From an uncultured Oscillospiraceae bacterium (GTDB lineage Bacteria; Bacillota; Clostridia; Oscillospirales; Oscillospiraceae): DNA of 6,151 bases. The stretch lies in contig CANRHF010000114.1 of NCBI GenBank assembly GCA_947630345.1, positions 1 through 6,151 of the forward strand, read 5' to 3'. Shown here piece by piece: positions 1-3,154 of this stretch; the first letter of the stretch is position 1, and each line of letters begins with the position of its first letter. The notes below the pieces were generated by a model. It saw only the letters and a list, made by a program, of their open reading frames with translations, made no database searches and was not told the origin of the DNA. The translations under genes were made by a program, and so were the position numbers.

Positions 1-381
1 CTCGAAGCGCACCGAGTTGATGATGAAGTGGGAATGCACATGCCTGGCGTCGCAGTGCGTAGTGACCAGGACCTCCGTCCCGGGCCAAGCCCGGGCGGCA
101 AACTCCAAGGCAATCTCATGGGCCTGCTTTGGCGTGACGTTTTCCATGGGAGAGAAGGACTGGACGTACTGATAGAAGTTGATCCCGTCCATCTTCCCAT
201 GTGCGGCCTTCGTCGCTTCAAATTCCAGAATGGAATTGCGTCCCTCGCAGTTGACGCCGCTGATGAGATACTGCCGCGACTGCGCGTCCCAGGTCTTGTC
301 CTTGCGCATACAGTAACCCATGACCGCCCGCATGGCGCTCAGGTGCTGACGGGTCTCCCGGATATAAGTCACGGTCGCCAT
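1..381 (-). CDS. MOBP-type relaxase (mobilization nuclease), N-terminal part, cut by window edge
   Basis: This is the first 127 codons of a relaxase, the enzyme that nicks the origin of transfer and stays covalently bound to the transferred strand. The ATG at 381-379 is preceded by GAGGA five bases upstream. Tyr23, in the context GYCMRKDKT, sits where MOBP relaxases have their catalytic tyrosine (inferred). The metal-binding histidine motif is clear at residues 109-122, HCDARHVHSHFIIN, with His109, Asp111, His114, His116, His118 and Asn122. The remainder of the nuclease domain and the C-terminal part lie to the left of the window. The start codon lies inside the end of mobC (13-bp overlap), which indicates translational coupling and one relaxosome operon. 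The family call is firm; the exact MOBP subfamily and whether the gene is intact cannot be judged. Confidence 0.93.
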   Translation of the reverse strand, partial: MATVTYIRETRQHLSAMRAVMGYCMRKDKTWDAQSRQYLISGVNCEGRNSILEFEATKAAHGKMDGINFYQYVQSFSPMENVTPKQAHEIALEFAARAWPGTEVLVTTHCDARHVHSHFIINSVRFE

Positions 382-698
382 GGCGTTCCTCGGTTGAGCC
401 GATAGAGTTCTTCATAGATGGCTCTTTGCAGATCGATGACCTCCTGAAAATTGTAGGACTTGAACGCCCCGGCGTTGATCTTCGCGGCGATCTGATTGAG
501 GTTGTTGCCGACGCGTTTCAGCTCTCTAATCAGTGGACGGGTATCCTCGGCCACATGGATTTCCGTCAGCAGAGAGGCCGCGACGATATAATCCGTCAGA
601 CTCATGCGCGCCTTGATAGCGTTTCGGATGATGGCTTCCTTTTCAGAAGCGGTCAGCCGGACGGTCAAGGTTTGGTTTCGTTTTCGGTTTCCGGACAT
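369..698 (-). CDS. mobC: MobC-like relaxosome accessory protein
   Basis: This encodes a 109-residue protein of the MobC/plasmid mobilization relaxosome family, a small DNA-binding partner that helps the relaxase open and nick oriT. Residues 10-16 (TLTVRLT) look like the DNA-contacting strand of a ribbon-helix-helix fold, followed by two helices at about 17-30 and 33-44. Residues 59-77 carry the typical MobC signature around KRVGNNLNQIA. The ATG at 698-696 has a GGAGG Shine-Dalgarno site at 709-705 with a six-base spacer. Its TGA stop at 371-369 falls inside the relaxase gene, so the two are almost surely co-transcribed and coupled. The length is normal for the family and the frame is intact. 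DNA immediately upstream is rich in inverted repeats, as expected if MobC binds oriT there. Confidence 0.92.
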   Translation of the reverse strand: MSGNRKRNQTLTVRLTASEKEAIIRNAIKARMSLTDYIVAASLLTEIHVAEDTRPLIRELKRVGNNLNQIAAKINAGAFKSYNFQEVIDLQRAIYEELYRLNRGTPWRP

Positions 699-731
699 CT
701 AATTCCTCCGTTTCGTAAGTCATAAGTGGGT

Positions 732-747
732 CCGGGCTGCCGCCCGG
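732..747. repeat. Inverted repeat, 6-bp arms (oriT cluster)
   Basis: CCGGGC at 732-737 and GCCCGG at 742-747 are perfect complements around a four-base loop. The repeat lies about 35 bases upstream of the mobC start codon, and CCCC-ttt-GGGG follows at 752-762. It is a plausible relaxosome binding or single-strand hairpin element. Confidence 0.5.
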
Positions 748-803
748 TTCGCCCCTTTGGGGATGGGGGACGCGGCGGGCGGACAGCCAGACGCTCTGCT
801 TGC

Positions 804-820
804 CCCAGACAAGGTCTGGG
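804..820. repeat. Inverted repeat, 7-bp arms with 3-base loop (oriT cluster)
   Basis: CCCAGAC at 804-810 and GTCTGGG at 814-820 pair perfectly around AAG. A further direct copy of CCAGAC lies at 787-792. This is the tightest hairpin in the gap and a good candidate for the inverted repeat that often sits beside a nic site; the nic position itself is not visible. Confidence 0.55.
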
Positions 821-827
821 AAAACCC

Positions 828-841
828 GCCCCCGCAGGGGC
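828..841. repeat. Inverted repeat, 5-bp GC arms
   Basis: GCCCC at 828-832 and GGGGC at 837-841 pair around CGCA. It follows the 804-820 hairpin by seven bases, forming a tandem pair of stem-loops. Short GC arms occur by chance in GC-rich DNA, so its value is mainly in the cluster. Confidence 0.4.
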
Positions 842-868
842 ATTCCATAGTTTCAGCGAATTCGGCTT

Positions 869-938
869 TGTGGGGTTTCATCCAATAGTGGTGTTATTCA
901 GGGCGATGTTTGCCCGTTTTTCGCCCTGTGTGGGGTTT
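869..938 (+). repeat. Two direct copies of TGTGGGGTTT, 60 bases apart
   Basis: Exact 10-base copies start at 869 and 929, with related TTTCAGCG sequences at 851-858 and at the end of the second copy. They flank the 899-928 hairpin. Paired direct repeats in this setting could be protein-binding sites (iteron-like) for the replication or transfer machinery, but two copies are weak evidence. Confidence 0.35.
899..928. repeat. Inverted repeat, 8-bp arms with 14-base loop
   Basis: CAGGGCGA at 899-906 and TCGCCCTG at 921-928 are perfect complements; an inner alternative pairing GGGC/GCCC is also possible. The length of the arms makes chance less likely than for the other repeats here. There is no U-run next to it, so it does not look like a terminator. 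Confidence 0.5.
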
Positions 939-947
939 TCAGCGGCA

Positions 948-967
948 GGGCGGGACTTACCCCGCCC
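948..967. repeat. Inverted repeat, 7-bp arms with 6-base loop
   Basis: GGGCGGG at 948-954 and CCCGCCC at 961-967 pair perfectly around ACTTAC. Neither strand shows a following T-run, which argues against an intrinsic terminator. It continues the series of hairpins that characterises this gap. Confidence 0.45.
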
Positions 968-1186
968 CAGAGAACAAGCGGCACACAGGGGCGACACCGC
1001 CCTCACGGCGGCGAATGCTTTGCGCTGGGGTATCCTGTTTCAGAACGTGTATTTCCAGCTACAAACCGGGATTGCCCAAGCGCCGCAACGTTTTTTCGGA
1101 TCTTGTTCCAGTACCGCGGAAAGAGCAAAACAGTATCGTCGTGACACCTCCGTGACGGCTGGGATGATAGAAAACCCCGCTGCCGC

Positions 1187-1202
1187 AACCGCTTTTGCGG
1201 TT
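1187..1202 (-). terminator. Stem-loop downstream of the helicase gene; weak terminator candidate
   Basis: AACCGC at 1187-1192 and GCGGTT at 1197-1202 form a perfect 6-bp stem with a four-base loop, 25 bases past the TAG stop of the helicase gene. On the transcribed strand a short TTTT follows only after about 11 GC-rich bases, so it is a poor match to a classical intrinsic terminator. It may instead protect the mRNA end or belong to the hairpin series. Confidence 0.3.
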
Positions 1203-1227
1203 CTGCTGCACCTGGGACACATTTTCG

Positions 1228-2976
1228 CTATAAGGCGGCGTCCCGAATCCGTTCCGCCTTTTTCCGGTACAGAAAGATCACTCGCTTTTGAGAATTGCCG
1301 ACACGAAGGGGCCTCGTATTCTGCTTCGCGCCGGGTTCAATCAGATCTTCTTCCACCAACGCCTTTAGCAAACCTTTCTGGGAACAGGAAAAGTTTTCGC
1401 CCTGGTCTTCGCAGAGTTTCCGAACGATCTTGTGCGCCAGCTCGCTGTACAGGTACAGAAAATCCGGGTCTTGATAGCCGACGCAGGTTCCGAAGGGAAG
1501 CGCGTCCCCACCATTGCGGTCGAGAACATACGCCTGCCCGCTTTCCAGCAGCGCGTAGAGCTTGCGAATGAAGACATGGGTGGGCTTGTCCTCGTCGATG
1601 CTCTTCGCTTGGTTCCCCGCTAGGCGGCAGAGGAGCTTTTGAAAATTTTTAAAGATCCCTTGGCACCAAGCGTCCGCGAAGCCGCCCCGTTCGTGAAGAA
1701 AACGCAAAAGAAATTCCATGCCGATCTCCAACTGGGCAACGGTTTCCGGCACCCGGCCATGGCTGCGGGCGCCGCCGTCACGAAAGGAATCTCGGTACAA
1801 TAGGAACCGGGAGAGAAGGTGTTTCTTGAAATCTGTTTCCGCTTCTTTCGAGGAAAGAAAGTGCTCTCGAATCCATTCGGTGTAGGCAAACATACAACGC
1901 TGGAACACGCCCCCTGCCGCCTGCCTTTGAAATTCAGAAAGAATTTCTAGGTCTACATCCCTTTCCTTCAGCTCCAGAGCAAAGTATCTTGCCGTACCGC
2001 TCTCGCCGATGTCCGGAGCGAACTCCGCCGTGACGATGGCGTTGCCCTGAGGCGGGCGGGACTCCATGGGAGAGGAATCCGCCCGGAGCCGTCCTTTGCC
2101 GGTGCGGTCGCCGTAGGCCCGCATCACCGCCTGGGCGGTTCCGTTCATCTTTTGCTCCTCCATCCGACTGGACGGATGCAGATCGTCAATGACCGTGAGT
2201 ACATCTTTCAGCGCAAACGCGTTGTAGAGAATGCTGTTACTGGTATCCCGGAACGACAAAGGCAGCTCCGACGCCGTAAACCTTCCGAAGAAGGAGATCG
2301 TCAGAGCTGCCAGTGTGCTTTTTCGGGAACCGGTCTTGCCCAAAAGAAACAGGACGAACTTGGGCTCGCATCCAGCTTCCTTTAGAAAGTGATTCAGCGG
2401 GCTGAGAAAAGTGAACGCCAGAAGCGGGAGCATGATTTCTTCCGGCGCCGGGGGCTGCCAGAGCAGGCTGGCAGCGGTTTGGATGTCCAGCATTTCAAAG
2501 CGCCGCTCTATGCGATAGCCGCGCATTTTACTGGGAAGCTCCACGGTGAAGCGGTCCTCCCCGGGCATGAGGAAATGCCAATCGCCGTCGATCTGCCGCC
2601 AGCCGGTGGTGGAAAAGACGGTGACCTTTTCCGCGTTCAGGGCAGTGGTTTGGAGCGCGTTCCAGACGCTGGACTTGGTTTTCAGACCTGGCTCCAGAAT
2701 GCAGTCCATGCCCCAGTACTTCACGATCCAGCCAAGGCCCTCTACTTCTTCAGCTGGGATCGTGATTTCCGGGAGCGTGCGTCCGCTTTGGTGGACCCCG
2801 CCAAGGCGAACGAATTTGGCGGACGACACGCCGTCGTCCATCGAGATCTCGCGCAGCACTGCCGGCGCGAGGTTGCACAGCTTCCTTGTGAAAGCGCCCT
2901 GCCTGTTGACGCCCGATTCATACAGGCAGTGATCCTTCACAAAATATCGCGGTGCGTACTGCGGGGGTTGAGTCAA
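1228..2976 (-). CDS. DUF927-like P-loop ATPase, probable replication helicase of the element
   Basis: This encodes 582 residues from a TTG start at 2976. A GTG 28 codons upstream (3060) keeps the frame open, but it lacks a ribosome site and would place the leader hairpin inside the coding sequence; GGAGG at 2989-2985 precedes the TTG by eight bases. Residues 122-140 (VFSTTGWRQIDGDWHFLMP) are typical of DUF927. The Walker A loop is at 213-221 (GKTGSRKST), Walker B at 259-265 (VLTVIDD), a sensor-like GNAIVTAE at 311-318 and a likely arginine finger near Arg330 in GESGTARYF. Residues 526-582 could form a winged helix. Family members are ring helicase-like ATPases in phages and mobile elements, often joined to or next to a primase; no primase or zinc-binding motif is visible here. 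It faces away from the polymerase gene. Confidence 0.85.
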   Translation of the reverse strand: MTQPPQYAPRYFVKDHCLYESGVNRQGAFTRKLCNLAPAVLREISMDDGVSSAKFVRLGGVHQSGRTLPEITIPAEEVEGLGWIVKYWGMDCILEPGLKTKSSVWNALQTTALNAEKVTVFSTTGWRQIDGDWHFLMPGEDRFTVELPSKMRGYRIERRFEMLDIQTAASLLWQPPAPEEIMLPLLAFTFLSPLNHFLKEAGCEPKFVLFLLGKTGSRKSTLAALTISFFGRFTASELPLSFRDTSNSILYNAFALKDVLTVIDDLHPSSRMEEQKMNGTAQAVMRAYGDRTGKGRLRADSSPMESRPPQGNAIVTAEFAPDIGESGTARYFALELKERDVDLEILSEFQRQAAGGVFQRCMFAYTEWIREHFLSSKEAETDFKKHLLSRFLLYRDSFRDGGARSHGRVPETVAQLEIGMEFLLRFLHERGGFADAWCQGIFKNFQKLLCRLAGNQAKSIDEDKPTHVFIRKLYALLESGQAYVLDRNGGDALPFGTCVGYQDPDFLYLYSELAHKIVRKLCEDQGENFSCSQKGLLKALVEEDLIEPGAKQNTRPLRVGNSQKRVIFLYRKKAERIRDAAL

Positions 2977-2984
2977 TGTTTCTG

Positions 2985-2989
2985 CCTCC
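2985..2989 (-). promoter_or_regulatory. Ribosome binding site that selects the TTG start of the helicase gene
   Basis: The minus strand reads GGAGG followed by eight bases and then TTG at 2976. No comparable site stands before the upstream GTG at 3060, and the first residues that look like the family begin just after the TTG (PQYAPRYFVKDHCLYE). A TTG start would lower translation of the helicase. Confidence 0.65.
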
Positions 2990-3024
2990 GTTTGTAAAAG
3001 ATATACTACCGCTGCCACTCTTCG

Positions 3025-3052
3025 CGCCTCCAGGCTGATTCCCTGGGAGGCG
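3025..3052 (-). promoter_or_regulatory. Leader stem-loop upstream of the helicase gene
   Basis: CGCCTCCAGG at 3025-3034 pairs with CCTGGGAGGCG at 3042-3052, leaving one bulged base and a seven-base loop. The stem has ten pairs and lies in the expected 5' leader of the helicase transcript, about 50 bases before its TTG start. There is no adjacent T-run, so it is not an obvious terminator. It could act in mRNA stability, attenuation or as a protein-binding site on DNA; the sequence does not say which. Confidence 0.5.
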
Positions 3053-3088
3053 ATTCCCACAAAAAGTGCGAGTAGTATCCATTTTACA

Positions 3089-3099
3089 ATTTTGAAAAT
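3089..3099. repeat. AT-rich palindrome in the divergent control region
   Basis: ATTTT-g-AAAAT is a perfect 11-base palindrome just upstream of the rightward -35 box, inside an AT-rich island (about 3080-3138) that stands out from the GC-rich surroundings. A smaller ATTC-TATC-GAAT sits at 3108-3119 between the -35 and -10 boxes. Either could be an operator or an upstream activating element; no promoter for the leftward helicase gene is convincing here. Confidence 0.35.
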
Positions 3100-3104
3100 C
3101 TCTA

Positions 3105-3133
3105 TTGATTCTATCGAATGTTTGTACTATAAT
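3105..3133 (+). promoter_or_regulatory. Sigma-A type promoter for the RNA polymerase-like gene
   Basis: TTGATT at 3105-3110 and a perfect TATAAT at 3128-3133 are separated by exactly 17 bases. The predicted start of transcription is near 3140, only about 15 bases before the ATG, so the leader would hold little besides the ribosome site GGGAGG at 3142-3147. This is a strong housekeeping promoter, meaning that the host RNA polymerase can express the gene without any element-encoded factor. Confidence 0.8.
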
Positions 3134-3154
3134 TTTCTTGCGGGAGGCGAGGAA

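Larger units (their letters stand above)
699..1227. other. Non-coding gap between mobC and the helicase gene; candidate oriT region
   Basis: No open frame in these 529 bases has a good ribosome site, a recognisable motif or sensible composition, so I treat the stretch as non-coding. It lies directly upstream of mobC and the relaxase, the usual place for oriT in Gram-positive mobilizable elements. It contains at least six short perfect inverted repeats (732-747, 804-820, 828-841, 899-928, 948-967, 1187-1202), a palindrome CGAATTCG at 857-864 and two copies of TGTGGGGTTT at 869-878 and 929-938. The cluster nearest mobC (732-841) is the best oriT candidate. I cannot identify a nic site, and part of the region may instead serve as a replication origin for the neighbouring helicase. 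Confidence 0.55.

Noticed and set aside
643..843. 66-codon minus-strand frame upstream of and overlapping mobC
   Set aside because: It runs through the oriT-like hairpins and into mobC in another frame, without a ribosome site or known motif.
1003..1222. Small minus-strand frames of 60 and 61 codons after the helicase gene
   Set aside because: They overlap each other in different frames and have no support from ribosome sites or composition.
726..1571. 281-codon plus-strand open frame over the gap and the end of the helicase gene
   Set aside because: It has no recognisable domain or good ribosome site, is rich in Arg, Ser and Pro as in chance GC-rich frames, and overlaps the well supported helicase.
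2389..2997. 202-codon plus-strand frame opposite the helicase gene
   Set aside because: It is antisense to a protein with clear ATPase motifs, so it is a shadow.
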